A stretch of 64,000 bases of DNA from Hyphomicrobiales bacterium (GTDB taxonomy: Bacteria; Pseudomonadota; Alphaproteobacteria; Rhizobiales; Xanthobacteraceae). The position numbers and the translations under genes were made by a program. The stretch spans positions 1 through 64,000 of the forward strand of contig JAFKKN010000008.1 in NCBI GenBank assembly GCA_017305535.1, in the 5' to 3' direction. This document shows, piece by piece, positions 45,126-56,462 of this stretch. A model generated the notes under the pieces. That model made no database searches. It saw only the letters and a program-made list of their open reading frames with translations, and was not told the DNA's origin. Each line of letters opens with the position of its first letter. Positions within the stretch are counted from its first letter, which is position 1.

Positions 45126-45950
45126 ATGTCTATGATGCCTGACGAAGCGACCGCTCTCGACCAATATCGTCTTCTCGACGAACCTTATTATCGGGCCGTC
45201 GGACGAGAGATCGATCTCTTCTCGGCCGCCTATGCCAGCCGGATGCCAGTCATGCTCAAGGGGCCGACCGGCTGTGGCAAGACCCGCTTCATTGAGCACA
45301 TGGCCTGGCGGCTTGGCAAACCGCTGGTCACGGTAGCATGTCATGAGGACATGACGGCGTCGGATCTTGTCGGTCGCTGGCTGCTTGATGCCGAAGGAAC
45401 AGTCTGGCGCGATGGACCGTTGACGACTGCCGTTCGCGATGGTGCGATCTGCTACCTCGACGAGATTGTCGAGGCACGGCAGGATACGACGGTGGTCATC
45501 CATCCTCTGACCGACGATCGCAGAATTCTCCCCCTGGAAAAGCGCGGCGAACTCGTCCACGCGCATCCCGATTTCCAGCTCGTGATCTCATACAATCCCG
45601 GTTACCAGAGCGCGATCAAGGACCTGAAAGAATCCACTAAACAACGCTTCGCTTCGCTCGACTTCGGCTACCCGGAAATGTCAGTCGAGACGGAGATTGT
45701 TCGGCGCGAGGCACGGATCAAAGCGGATGTCGCTGAATTTCTGGTCAAGATCGCAAAGCATAGCCGGCACCTCAAGGGACAGGGACTGGACGAGGGTGCA
45801 TCGACCCGCATGTTGATCAACGCGGGCCGTCTTGTCGGACAGGGCATCATGCTCGACGAGGCATGTGAAATCACTCTGGTGACGCCTTTGACGGATGACG
45901 ACGACGTTCGAAGGGTTCTGCGTGACGCAATCGTCGCATGCGTTCCTTAG
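45126..45950 (+). CDS. MoxR-class AAA+ ATPase, CbbQ/NirQ/NorQ type
   Basis: A 274-residue AAA+ protein. Walker A GPTGCGKTRF (Lys52, Thr53), pore/substrate region CHEDMTASDLVGRW, Walker B ICYLDEI (109-113), sensor LVISYNPGYQ, and arginine-bearing STKQRFASLDF. This is the CbbQ/NorQ group, which acts with a VWA partner to activate or insert cofactors into an enzyme (Rubisco, NO reductase). The VWA gene follows after 63 bases. In Pseudomonas ami operons an ATPase gene, amiB, also accompanies amiE; the AAA+ gene here may play that part. Start codon uncertain among ATGs at 45126, 45132 and 45135. Confidence 0.88.
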   Translation: MSMMPDEATALDQYRLLDEPYYRAVGREIDLFSAAYASRMPVMLKGPTGCGKTRFIEHMAWRLGKPLVTVACHEDMTASDLVGRWLLDAEGTVWRDGPLTTAVRDGAICYLDEIVEARQDTTVVIHPLTDDRRILPLEKRGELVHAHPDFQLVISYNPGYQSAIKDLKESTKQRFASLDFGYPEMSVETEIVRREARIKADVAEFLVKIAKHSRHLKGQGLDEGASTRMLINAGRLVGQGIMLDEACEITLVTPLTDDDDVRRVLRDAIVACVP

Positions 45951-46013
45951 TTCCAGCGTGTTTGCTTCACGCAAACCGCAACTCACTTAAGAAATACTCT
46001 TGCAGGTGAAACG

Positions 46014-48269
46014 TTGACTGCCGCGCAAGTTGCCTCACTCACCAGCTTTCGTGTCGAGCGGCGGTTGCACGCTCTTCTCAATGCATATGACGATCTGGAA
46101 CCGGCGTTTGCTGCGGCATGTCGAGTGATCGACAATCATGCCTCGTCTACCGATACAAAAGCCTGGTGCGAGTCCATTATCGATCTGCTGGAACTCAATC
46201 TCGGCGCGGCCACACTCCGCGCGTTCCTTGGTTTGTCGGAGCGCTGGCCACACACGCGACCGCTCGTCGATCTAATTGCTATCGGCCGGTCGTTGCACCG
46301 GATCGGGCGAGAGGCAGGCAGCAGCGCTACACAAGCCCTCCTTGATGCGCTGCCGACATCCTTACGCAGAATCCCGCGTTCATCCGATCTCGGCCGGATA
46401 CTCAACACGCTGACCCAACTTGCCGAACAAGCACCGGAATCCGTCGTCCTTGTAGCGGCAAGATTGAATCCGCTTCTCGAACATCTTGATGCGATCGGCT
46501 TCGAGACATGGCTAACCGCCGGACTACGAGCTCACCGCGCGAACCCACGGAAGCGGCGCGAATATTTCGCGATCGATGATCCGCTATCCTCGCCATCCGC
46601 AATCGACGAGTTCTCAAGGGTCGAGCGGCGGCTGACGATAGGCATCGCGGCACTTTGGAATCAGCGCCCGATATTGCGTCCGACAAAAGCGCGGCGATCC
46701 AGCCTTGTCGGTGGGGTCATCGGCTTGCCGGGATCCTTTCTGGGCACGTCCGGCGATGCATCCGATCGATTGTATTGGGCCGCGATGACCCATGCCGGTG
46801 CGCATTTCGCTTTCTCGGGTCCACCGTTTCCGATCGGAAAACTCAAGCCACTCCAGGTCGCACTCATATCGCTGGTCGAGGATGCCCGCGTCGAGCAACT
46901 GGCAATGCAGCAGATGCCGGGGCTGGCCCGACTATGGCGTCCCTACCATGTGGCGCAGGCATCCGGTCACGCTACCGCAGCGGACCTTCTGGCGCGATTG
47001 TCACGCGCGTTGATCGATCCGTCCTATCACGACGACCACGGCTGGATCGAGAAAGGGCGGGAATTGTTCGCCACCGCCAAGACGGATTGGCACGATCCGG
47101 CAATCAGTCGCCACATCGGAGGTCTGCTCGGCAATGACATCGGGCAAATGCGGCTGCAGTTCAATCCGCGTGCCTATATCATCGAGCCGCCCTATCGTGA
47201 TGACAATATGGGCCTGTGGGATTTCGGCGATCAGCACGGCGAACTCGCCGAAGAGATCGAGGTTGGCGCCGAGTCGGTCCGCATCGAGCAGAAGGAGCGC
47301 GACGACGGTAAACCGAATGAGCAGATCAATGAGACGAGCCCGCGCGCACGGCCTCGGCAAACCGTGGAGGCGGAAGGCGTTCTGGTCGCCCGCTATCCGG
47401 AATGGGATCATGCACTGGGCCGCCTTCGCGGCAACTGGGTGACTGTGCGGGAAAGTGAATCCGGCATCATGTCCCAACCGTCTGAACCGATGCCCGCTGG
47501 CACGAATGTTATCGCACAACGCATCATGGCGATTGCGCGTGGCACCGCGATCGGCCGGCGGATTCGCGAAAAGCGGCAAAACGAGGGAGAGATCCTCGAT
47601 CTCGACGCCTGCATTGCTGCGGCCGTCGCGCGGCGCGGCGGACAGCCTCCCGAAGATCGGGTCTTTCAACGGGAAAATCCGGGGCCGCGCGATCTGGCGC
47701 TGCTGTTGCTGCTGGACATGTCGCAATCAACCGCAGACATAGGCCGCGATGGACGATCATTGCTGGCCGTCGAAAAAGACGCCGCATCGATTCTCGGGGC
47801 GGCTTTCGAGGCCGCCGGGGATGCGCTGGCAATTCACGCGTTCAATTCGGATGGGCGCGAGAAGGTACGCTACGTTCAACTCAAGAGTTTCATCGATCCC
47901 ATGGACGTCATTACCCGTCGACGCCTCGCCGCGATTGCCAGCGAGCATTCGACCCGGCTGGGCGCCGCGTTACGCCACGCCGGCACCTATCTGCAACGGC
48001 AGCGCGCCTTCCGCCACGTGCTGGTGGTCCTGACTGATGGCGAACCTTCCGACATCGACGTGCAAGACCCGGCATATCTTGTCGAAGACGCGCGACACGC
48101 CGCGCAGGCGCTGCGCCGCTCAGGCACCGACGTGCTGGCTTTCGGCCTGGGCCAGGGATCGTTTCGCGCACTTGACCGAATTGTCGGCAGCAAATACGCG
48201 TTTCGGGTGCCACGCATCGAAACGCTGCCGGAGCGAATGATTCAGCTCTATGCACGATTGAAGGCGTAA
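46014..48269 (+). CDS. VWA-domain protein, CbbO/NorD type
   Basis: A 751-residue soluble protein, TTG start with AGGTGA upstream. The N-terminal 400 residues are helical, with the CbbO/NorD region GASDRLYWAAMTHAGAHFAFS-like text (SGDASDRLYWAAMTHAGAHF) and VALISLVEDARVEQLAMQQMPGL in pieces. The C-terminal VWA domain begins about 560 with LLLLLDMSQSTAD (MIDAS DxSxS), then VLVVLTDGEPSDID. In CbbO and NorD the VWA domain binds the target enzyme and the N-terminal part binds the AAA+ ring. Last gene of the amide locus. Confidence 0.88.
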   Translation: MTAAQVASLTSFRVERRLHALLNAYDDLEPAFAAACRVIDNHASSTDTKAWCESIIDLLELNLGAATLRAFLGLSERWPHTRPLVDLIAIGRSLHRIGREAGSSATQALLDALPTSLRRIPRSSDLGRILNTLTQLAEQAPESVVLVAARLNPLLEHLDAIGFETWLTAGLRAHRANPRKRREYFAIDDPLSSPSAIDEFSRVERRLTIGIAALWNQRPILRPTKARRSSLVGGVIGLPGSFLGTSGDASDRLYWAAMTHAGAHFAFSGPPFPIGKLKPLQVALISLVEDARVEQLAMQQMPGLARLWRPYHVAQASGHATAADLLARLSRALIDPSYHDDHGWIEKGRELFATAKTDWHDPAISRHIGGLLGNDIGQMRLQFNPRAYIIEPPYRDDNMGLWDFGDQHGELAEEIEVGAESVRIEQKERDDGKPNEQINETSPRARPRQTVEAEGVLVARYPEWDHALGRLRGNWVTVRESESGIMSQPSEPMPAGTNVIAQRIMAIARGTAIGRRIREKRQNEGEILDLDACIAAAVARRGGQPPEDRVFQRENPGPRDLALLLLLDMSQSTADIGRDGRSLLAVEKDAASILGAAFEAAGDALAIHAFNSDGREKVRYVQLKSFIDPMDVITRRRLAAIASEHSTRLGAALRHAGTYLQRQRAFRHVLVVLTDGEPSDIDVQDPAYLVEDARHAAQALRRSGTDVLAFGLGQGSFRALDRIVGSKYAFRVPRIETLPERMIQLYARLKA

Positions 48270-48506
48270 CGCCTTGAACGCGCCGACAGGAACATTCCAC
48301 ATGCCGGCGCACCGCCCAGCCGACACTCTATTCGGCTAAGTCCTGGCTCGCCTCCTCTGGATCATGTAGATCGGCTTATACACCGGATCTCTGAAAAGGG
48401 GGCCCTTTCAAGTTATAGTGTGTTTACGCCTCAAATCGACGGATACTAAATAGAGCCAAGCTGGGAAACGCGAGCTTTCCGGCAGCGTAATTTTCAGGCT
48501 CAAGCC

Positions 48507-49664
48507 ATGGCTGGCACACGGACCTTCCGCTGGATTCTGCTGATCGTCGGCTTGCTTTGCGGCGGCTATCTGGGCTGGCGGTATTTCCATGCAGAGCCCC
48601 GCAATATTGCGACTTCATCATCAGGAGACGGCATCGGCATCCCCGTCACCGTGACGACGGTGAAAACAACAGACCTTCCGGTTTATCTTCAGGGGCTGGG
48701 CACCGTTCAGGGCTTCAACACGGTCGTGGTGCGGACACGTGTCGATGGACAGGTGGACAAGATTGCTTTCAAGGAAGGGCAACTCGTCAAACAGGGCGAC
48801 CTGATTGCCCAGATCGATCCCCGGCCGTTCCAAGCCACGCTCGATCAGGCCAAGGCGAAAAAAGATCAGGACGAAGCGAGCCTCGCCAACGCCAATCTTG
48901 ATTTGAAGCGTTACACCGAACTTGGCGAATTTGCGACCCGGCAGCAGCTCGATACGCAACGCGCCACCGTTCGCCAAGGGACCGCGCAAGTCGAAGCCGA
49001 TACTGCCGCAATCGCCAATGCCCAGACGCAACTGGACTACACCACGATCCGCGCGCCTATCGCCGGCGTCACTGGGTTTCGTCAGGTCGACCAGGGCAAC
49101 ATCGTCAATGCCTCGACCCAGACGGGCATTGTCACCATCGCGCAAGTCGAGCCGATCGCGGTGATTTTCACGGCCCCGGAAGAAAGGCTTCCGGACATCA
49201 AAACCGCCATGGCCTCGCACGCTTGCAAGGTGATCGCATTGTCGACAGATGGCAAAAAAATACTGTCCGAGGGAACGCTCTCGCTCATCAACAATCAAGT
49301 CGATACGACCAGTGGAACAATTCGCCTGAAGGCGGTGTTTGACAATGCTGATCACGCGCTATGGCCCGGTCAATCCGTCTCAACGCGCCTGCTCCTCAAT
49401 ACCGTGAAAGATGCGGTGGTGGTGCCGGATGATGTGGTTCAACACGGCGCCAACGGCCTTTATGCCTATGTGGTCGGCCCGGACAACAAGGCAGAGCTGC
49501 ATCAGATCGCGATCGGCGCCTCCACCGACGGGCAAACGATCATCGAGAAAGGCCTGACGCCTGGGCAGAACGTGATCGTATCCGGGCAGTACAGGGTGCA
49601 GCCCGGGACCGTCCTTACAACGACTGTTGCGGACGCCGGACAAACCCCGGCCAAGGCCGAATAG
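48507..49664 (+). CDS. RND efflux periplasmic adaptor (MdtA-like)
   Basis: A 385-residue membrane fusion protein. N-terminal anchor WILLIVGLLCGGYLGW, then biotinyl-lipoyl half VVVRTRVDGQVDKIAFKEGQ, a coiled-coil hairpin (about 115-180), second lipoyl half TTIRAPIAGVTGFRQVDQGN and a beta-barrel domain. Wording (GTVQGFNTVVVRTRVDGQV) matches the MdtA group. Links the inner-membrane pump in the next gene to an outer-membrane channel, not encoded here. Two bases separate its stop from the pump start. Confidence 0.92.
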   Translation: MAGTRTFRWILLIVGLLCGGYLGWRYFHAEPRNIATSSSGDGIGIPVTVTTVKTTDLPVYLQGLGTVQGFNTVVVRTRVDGQVDKIAFKEGQLVKQGDLIAQIDPRPFQATLDQAKAKKDQDEASLANANLDLKRYTELGEFATRQQLDTQRATVRQGTAQVEADTAAIANAQTQLDYTTIRAPIAGVTGFRQVDQGNIVNASTQTGIVTIAQVEPIAVIFTAPEERLPDIKTAMASHACKVIALSTDGKKILSEGTLSLINNQVDTTSGTIRLKAVFDNADHALWPGQSVSTRLLLNTVKDAVVVPDDVVQHGANGLYAYVVGPDNKAELHQIAIGASTDGQTIIEKGLTPGQNVIVSGQYRVQPGTVLTTTVADAGQTPAKAE

Positions 49665-49666
49665 AT

Positions 49667-52600
49667 ATGAGCGTGAGCATATCAGCGCCCTTCATTCGTT
49701 ACCCGATTGCCACATCACTGTTGATGGCGGGCGTGCTGTTCGTCGGCCTGGTTGCTTATCCGCTCTTGCCGGTGGCCCCCCTGCCGCAGGTCGATTTTCC
49801 GACCATTCAGGTCTCCGCGTCCCTCCCCGGCGCCAGTCCTGAAACCATGGCATCGTCGGTCGCCCAACCGCTCGAACGACAGTTCGCGCAGATTCCCGGC
49901 ATCTCGCAGATGACGTCGACAAGCTCCCTGGGGTCGACCGCCATCACCATTCAGTTCGATCTTAATCGCAATATCGATGCCGCCACTAACGACGTGCTGG
50001 GCGGCATCAACGCCGCCGGCGGTCAGTTACCCAAGAACCTTCCTTCGCCGCCTACCTATCGCAAGGTCAATCCCGCGGATTCGCCGATCCTGCTGTTGTC
50101 GGTCACCTCCGATACATTGCCATTGACCGAGGTTGACGACTACGCTGACACACGGATGGCGCAGCAGATCAGCCAGATTTCAGGGGTGGCCCAAGTCACC
50201 ATCGGCGGTCAGCAAAAGCCGGCCATCCGAATTCAGATCGATCCCGCGAAACTGGTCGCCAAGGGATTGGCGCTCGAAGACGTTCGCAACCAGATCGGCA
50301 TTGCCACGGTCGATAGTCCGAAGGGCAACGTCGATGGCCAGACGCGGAGCTATACTATCTACGCCAACGACCAGTTGTTGAGCGCCAAGGAGTGGAACAA
50401 CGTCATCATCGCCTATCGCAACGGCGGGCCGCTTCGCATTCGCGACATCGGCGAGGCCGTTGCCGGTCCCGAAGACGTCAAGCAGGCGGCCTGGGCGAAT
50501 GGCAAACGCGGCGTATTCCTCGTGGTCTTCAAGCAGCCGGGCGCCAACGTCATTGACACTGTCGACAAGATCAAGGCACGACTGCCGCAAATGATCGCGG
50601 CGTTCCCGCCTGCCATTCATGTCTCGATCTTGAGCGATCGCACCCAAACCATCCGCGCCGCAGTGCAGGACGTTCAATATACGTTGCTTCTGACGATCTT
50701 TCTCGTCGTCATGGTCATCTTCCTATTCCTGCGCAACATTTGGGCCACCGTGATTCCCAGCGTCACGGTCCCCTTGGCGTTGCTCGGCGCCTGTGCGCTG
50801 ATGTGGGCGTTCGGTTACACACTGGACAATCTGTCGTTGATGGCGCTGACCATTTCGGTCGGATTTGTGGTCGACGACGCCATCGTCATGCTTGAAAATA
50901 TCACTCGCTATGTCGAGCATGGCGAAATGCCTTTTGCCGCGGCGTTGAAAGGCGCCGGTGAAATCGCTTTCACCATCGTTTCGATCAGCATCTCGCTGAT
51001 CGCCGTGCTTATTCCCCTACTCTTGATGGGAGGAATCATCGGGAGGTTATTCCGGGAGTTCGCGGTGACCCTCGCCATGACGATTCTGGTGTCCATGGTG
51101 GTCTCGCTGACCTTGACGCCGATGCTGGCCTCTCGCTTTCTGAAAGCGCATAGCGAGCAAAACCGGCACGGCCGTATTTATCAACTCAGTGAGCGTGGTT
51201 TCGATTCTCTGCTTCGCGCCTATGAACGCGGCCTCAACCTGGTGTTACGATGGCGACGGACGACACTGTGCGTCTTTTTCGCCACCGTCGCGCTGTCGGT
51301 ATATCTGTTTGCCGTCATTCCAAAGGGCTTTTTCCCTCAGCAGGATACCGGGCTGCTCACGGCGGTCACCGAAGCAGGCCAGGATGTTTCATTTGCTGAA
51401 ATGAAACATCTTCAGGAACAGGCCGGCGAAATCATGCTTGCGGATCCGGACGTCGCCGGTGTCGCCATGGCGATCGGCGGAGGAGGAAGCGCACTCAACA
51501 CCGGGCGCATGTATGTGACTCTGAAGCCTAGAGACGAGCGCAAGGCCAACGCGCAACAGATCATCGCGCGGTTGCGGACTCAATTCGACAAGCTACAGGG
51601 CGTTCGGGTTTACATGCAGGCCGCGCAGGACGTTCGCCTCGGCGGACGCGCCACACGAACACAGTTCGAATACACCTTGCAGGATGCCGATCTCGATGCG
51701 TTGAATTCGTGGGCGCCAAAGATTCTCGCAAAGCTGAAAACCCTGCCGGAACTGCGCGACGTCGCCACGGACCAGCAGACCGAGGGGACGACGCTGACGC
51801 TGACGATCGATCGCGATACGGCGTCGCGCTACGGCATTCAACCGCAATTGATCGACGATACGTTGAATGATGCCTTCGGTCAGCGGCAGGTCGCGCAGTA
51901 TTTCACTCAGGTCAACAGCTACCACGTGGTGTTGGAGATTCTACCCGCCTTGCAGGGCAAGCTCGACACGCTAAATAAAATCTACATCAAGTCGCCGACC
52001 ACCGGCGATCAGATTCCTTTGTCGGTATTTGCCAAATGGACCACGGTGCCGATCCGCCCGCTCTCCATCAGCCATCAAGGGCAATTCCCGGCAACAACCA
52101 TTAGTTTCAACCTCGCGCAGGGCGTTGCACTCGGTCAGGCAACGCAAGCCATTACGCGGGCGGTCTCGGAATTGGGGGCTCCTGAAACCCTCAGCGGTAG
52201 CTTTCAAGGAACCGCGCAGGCCTTCCAGCAATCGCTCGGCACGGTACCGCTCCTGATCCTCGCAGCGCTGGTGGTGGTCTATCTCATTCTCGGCATCCTG
52301 TATGAGAGCTACATTCATCCGCTCACCATCATATCCACTCTGCCTTCGGCTGGCGTCGGCGCGTTGGCGACATTGATGTTGTTCGGCTACGACTTCAGCC
52401 TCATCGCGCTGATCGGCATCGTCCTCTTGATCGGCATCGTCAAGAAAAACGGAATCATGATGGTCGATTTCGCCATCGTCGCCGAGCGAGACGAGCACCT
52501 CTCGTCGGAGGCCGCGATCCGCAAGGCGGCGCTGATCCGCTTTCGCCCCATCATGATGACAACAATGGCGGCCGCCCTGGGCGGCGTGCCATTGATGCTC

Positions 52601-52798
52601 GGCACCGGAACGGGATCGGAGATTCGCCAACCGCTCGGCTATGCGATGGTCGGCGGGTTGCTAGTCAGCCAGATGCTGACGCTCTTCACAACTCCCGTGA
52701 TTTATCTTTACCTCGACAAACTGTCGAACTTGCTATCCGGCATGGGGCGAACGACCACAACCGAACACCGTGTATTGCCTCTGACGCGATCAGGATAA
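49667..52798 (+). CDS. RND efflux pump, MdtB/MdtC (HAE-1) type
   Basis: A 1043-residue proton-driven transporter with the usual duplicated 12-helix layout. It starts SAPFIRYPIATSLLMAGVLF; helix 4 carries VGFVVDDAIVMLENI with the proton-relay Asp pair; helix-10 region QQDTGLLTAVTEAGQD; C-terminal GIVLLIGIVKKNGIMMVDFA. The wording and length match the MdtB/C group, which export bile-salt-like and other hydrophobic compounds in enterics. One pump gene only, no TolC-type gene and no adjacent regulator. Confidence 0.94.
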   Translation: MSVSISAPFIRYPIATSLLMAGVLFVGLVAYPLLPVAPLPQVDFPTIQVSASLPGASPETMASSVAQPLERQFAQIPGISQMTSTSSLGSTAITIQFDLNRNIDAATNDVLGGINAAGGQLPKNLPSPPTYRKVNPADSPILLLSVTSDTLPLTEVDDYADTRMAQQISQISGVAQVTIGGQQKPAIRIQIDPAKLVAKGLALEDVRNQIGIATVDSPKGNVDGQTRSYTIYANDQLLSAKEWNNVIIAYRNGGPLRIRDIGEAVAGPEDVKQAAWANGKRGVFLVVFKQPGANVIDTVDKIKARLPQMIAAFPPAIHVSILSDRTQTIRAAVQDVQYTLLLTIFLVVMVIFLFLRNIWATVIPSVTVPLALLGACALMWAFGYTLDNLSLMALTISVGFVVDDAIVMLENITRYVEHGEMPFAAALKGAGEIAFTIVSISISLIAVLIPLLLMGGIIGRLFREFAVTLAMTILVSMVVSLTLTPMLASRFLKAHSEQNRHGRIYQLSERGFDSLLRAYERGLNLVLRWRRTTLCVFFATVALSVYLFAVIPKGFFPQQDTGLLTAVTEAGQDVSFAEMKHLQEQAGEIMLADPDVAGVAMAIGGGGSALNTGRMYVTLKPRDERKANAQQIIARLRTQFDKLQGVRVYMQAAQDVRLGGRATRTQFEYTLQDADLDALNSWAPKILAKLKTLPELRDVATDQQTEGTTLTLTIDRDTASRYGIQPQLIDDTLNDAFGQRQVAQYFTQVNSYHVVLEILPALQGKLDTLNKIYIKSPTTGDQIPLSVFAKWTTVPIRPLSISHQGQFPATTISFNLAQGVALGQATQAITRAVSELGAPETLSGSFQGTAQAFQQSLGTVPLLILAALVVVYLILGILYESYIHPLTIISTLPSAGVGALATLMLFGYDFSLIALIGIVLLIGIVKKNGIMMVDFAIVAERDEHLSSEAAIRKAALIRFRPIMMTTMAAALGGVPLMLGTGTGSEIRQPLGYAMVGGLLVSQMLTLFTTPVIYLYLDKLSNLLSGMGRTTTTEHRVLPLTRSG

Positions 52799-54108
<1,310 letters not shown>

Positions 54109-54168
54109 GCGAGCCGCAATCGCCGGTCGCGGACAAGCGACCGGCCTCTCTATCTTAAGGAAGAAGCC

Positions 54169-54924
54169 ATGACCGCGCTGGTGCTGAGGACCGACAAGGA
54201 TGGCTGCGCCGTCCTGACACTCAACCGTCCCGACAAGCTGAACTCGCTCAACGTCGCACTGTTCGCCGAGCTTGACGCGCATGTCGACGCCATCGCGAGC
54301 GAGACCGATCGCATCGGGCTGGTGATGGTGCGCGGCGCCGGCAAGTGCTTCTCGGCCGGGCATGACCTCAACGACATTTCCGCCGGCGAGAAGCCGCCGC
54401 GTCCAAACTTCCAGGCCAGCATCATCGAGAAGCTGGCCAACCTGCCGCAACCGGTGATCACCGCCGTGCACGGCCATTGCTACACCGGCGCTCTCGAATT
54501 GGCGTTGGCGGGCGACCTGTTGATCTGCTCGGAGGGAGCTAGGTTCGCCGACACCCACGCGCGCTGGGCGCTGACGCCGGTGTGGGGCATGAGTCAACGC
54601 CTGCCGCGCCGCGTCGGCCTGCCGAAAGCGCGCGAAATGATGTTCACCTGCCGCACCTATTCCGGACGCGAGGCCGAAGCCATGAGCCTCGCCAACATCT
54701 GCGTGCCGGACGCCGACTTCGATGCCGAGTTGGAGAAGCTGGCGAAGACCATCCTCGCCAATTCATGGTTCAGTCATCGCGCCAACAAGGCGTTGCTGGT
54801 GGAAACCGACGGCCTGCCGCTCGCCACGGGCCTCAGCTACGAGATCGCGCGCAGCCGCGGGCGAGGTCCCGACATGGCGGATCGCATCGCCGCCTTCCAG
54901 AACAAGACCGCGAAAGTTTCATGA
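54169..54924 (+). CDS. Enoyl-CoA hydratase/isomerase-family protein
   Basis: A 251-residue crotonase-fold protein. CoA-binding block GKCFSAGHDLNDISAGE, oxyanion/first-Glu block VHGHCYTGALELALAGDLLI, then ARFADTHARWALTPVWGMSQRL. In true hydratases the second block reads GQPE; here the Glu is replaced (ADTH), so the first catalytic Glu is kept and the second is lost. An isomerase, hydrolase or other crotonase reaction is therefore at least as likely as hydration. AAGGAAG upstream of ATG. Confidence 0.88.
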   Translation: MTALVLRTDKDGCAVLTLNRPDKLNSLNVALFAELDAHVDAIASETDRIGLVMVRGAGKCFSAGHDLNDISAGEKPPRPNFQASIIEKLANLPQPVITAVHGHCYTGALELALAGDLLICSEGARFADTHARWALTPVWGMSQRLPRRVGLPKAREMMFTCRTYSGREAEAMSLANICVPDADFDAELEKLAKTILANSWFSHRANKALLVETDGLPLATGLSYEIARSRGRGPDMADRIAAFQNKTAKVS

Positions 54925-55058
54925 GCTTAACTCAACTTCCCGAACTATAGCCTTTGGTGGAGTTTATCGATCACCCCGCGCGACTGAAGACGGCGAACGC
55001 CGCGAGGGCGTCTTTCTCACGGCGTTCGATCGATCTGCACGGCCATCGCGCCCGCACG

Positions 55059-56462
55059 TTATGTCGGGATTTCGATTGAAACCTGCGTGCCAGAATTTGG
55101 CTCACTCTCCAGTTCGATACGCCCGCGCAGCGTCGACATGACAGCATTGAACACGACATGCAGGCCCAAACCCGTATGTCCCTTGTCTCGTCGCGTGGTG
55201 AAAAACGGATCGAATACGTTCGCCTTGAGTTCATCGGGAATGCCGACGCCGCTATCGGCGCAAACGATCCGCACCGTCTTCGGATCGGGCTGTGTCACCG
55301 TCACCCTGAAAACGCCGCCCTTGCCATCAGGATAGGCATGAACCGCAGCGTTGAGCGCGAGGTTGCTAATGACTTGAGCGAGTGCGCCCGGGTAACTGTT
55401 CACCGCAATACCGGTTGGCGAAACAATCTCGACGGTCAATCCGAGGCGGGACAGCATCACTTTGCGCTTCGCAATAAGCTCCAAGAGCCAATCGCTCAAC
55501 TCGAACGTACTGCGATCCTCGTCGGCATGATCGATCGCGACCTGCTTGAAACTATAGAGCATGTCCGACGCACGATTGAGGTTATCGAAGGTCATCCGAA
55601 GCCCCTCCCCGAACCGTCCCATGCTCCTGGTCAGATCCGATCGCCGGACGGGGCTGCCGTTGAGGGCACGCTCCATCGCCTTGAGGTCGCTCTCCATCGC
55701 TGTGGATGTCGTCAACGCGAGTCCGAGCGGCGTGCTGACTTCATGCGCGACACCGGCGACGAGCTGACCGAGCGATGCAAGCTTTTCCGCTTGCACGAGG
55801 CGCGCCTGTGTCTCGCGCAATTCTTCCAGTGAGGCTTCCGAGCGCAGCTTCTCGCGTTGCAGGGCCTCGGCTGTCCGAAATTGTTTCCGCGCTTGATACT
55901 CGCGCGCCCCGACGCCGTAGAGCGAAAGGGCGTAGGCATTGCCAACTAGGAAATGATTGATGAACCGCAGGCCGCCCGGCAACTCCGGCGCGAAAGATTC
56001 CGCCACGACCAGGGCGATCCACGTCGACACACAGAAAACCGCGAGCGATCCGACCCGCAACGGCAGCATGGTCGAAACGAACAGAATGACCATGATCATG
56101 CCGGCCGCGGCGTAGGTAAAGCCGGACGGCAAGACGAGGTAGACGCTCGGCAACACGCAGCCCGGCACCACGCAATAGACGAGGTAGATTGCCTCGGCCC
56201 TTGCCTTGACCGGCAGGGAAAGCAGCGCTGTGAGCGGCAACAAGACGAGGAAGGCGGTTCCTCCACGGATCGCGAACGTGATCGGCACCACCTCGGGATA
56301 AAGCACCCAATCCCAAAACGTATATCCGGCGTATGTCACCACGCCGAGCAGCATCGCGACTTGCGTCCAGCCAATGCTGCCGCGCACGTATTGGTCGATA
56401 AAGCGCCGCTCTTCGTCAGCGTCTTCGAAGCGCAGGCCGAGGCGCGTCAATAATCTTTGCAT
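55059..56462 (-). CDS. Membrane sensor histidine kinase
   Basis: A 467-residue kinase. About five hydrophobic helices lie between residues 34 and 180, with no large periplasmic domain, so it probably senses a signal in or near the membrane. A coiled coil (190-230) leads to the H-box GVAHEVSTPLG with His240, then N-box NLALNAAVHAYPDGKGG, G1 DSGVGIPDE, F-box DPFFTTRRDKGHTGLGL and the final G2-like region ESEPNSGTQVSIEIP. No response regulator is adjacent. The start at 56462 (MQRLLTRLGL) is a best guess; ATGs at 56504 and 56540 are in frame. Confidence 0.88.
   Translation of the reverse strand: MQRLLTRLGLRFEDADEERRFIDQYVRGSIGWTQVAMLLGVVTYAGYTFWDWVLYPEVVPITFAIRGGTAFLVLLPLTALLSLPVKARAEAIYLVYCVVPGCVLPSVYLVLPSGFTYAAAGMIMVILFVSTMLPLRVGSLAVFCVSTWIALVVAESFAPELPGGLRFINHFLVGNAYALSLYGVGAREYQARKQFRTAEALQREKLRSEASLEELRETQARLVQAEKLASLGQLVAGVAHEVSTPLGLALTTSTAMESDLKAMERALNGSPVRRSDLTRSMGRFGEGLRMTFDNLNRASDMLYSFKQVAIDHADEDRSTFELSDWLLELIAKRKVMLSRLGLTVEIVSPTGIAVNSYPGALAQVISNLALNAAVHAYPDGKGGVFRVTVTQPDPKTVRIVCADSGVGIPDELKANVFDPFFTTRRDKGHTGLGLHVVFNAVMSTLRGRIELESEPNSGTQVSIEIPT

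Noticed and set aside
45126-48269. Reading the AAA+/VWA pair as NorQ/NorD of nitric oxide reductase or CbbQ/CbbO of Rubisco
   Set aside because: No norCB or cbbLS/cbbM gene lies in the window, and the pair directly follows amiE on the same strand.
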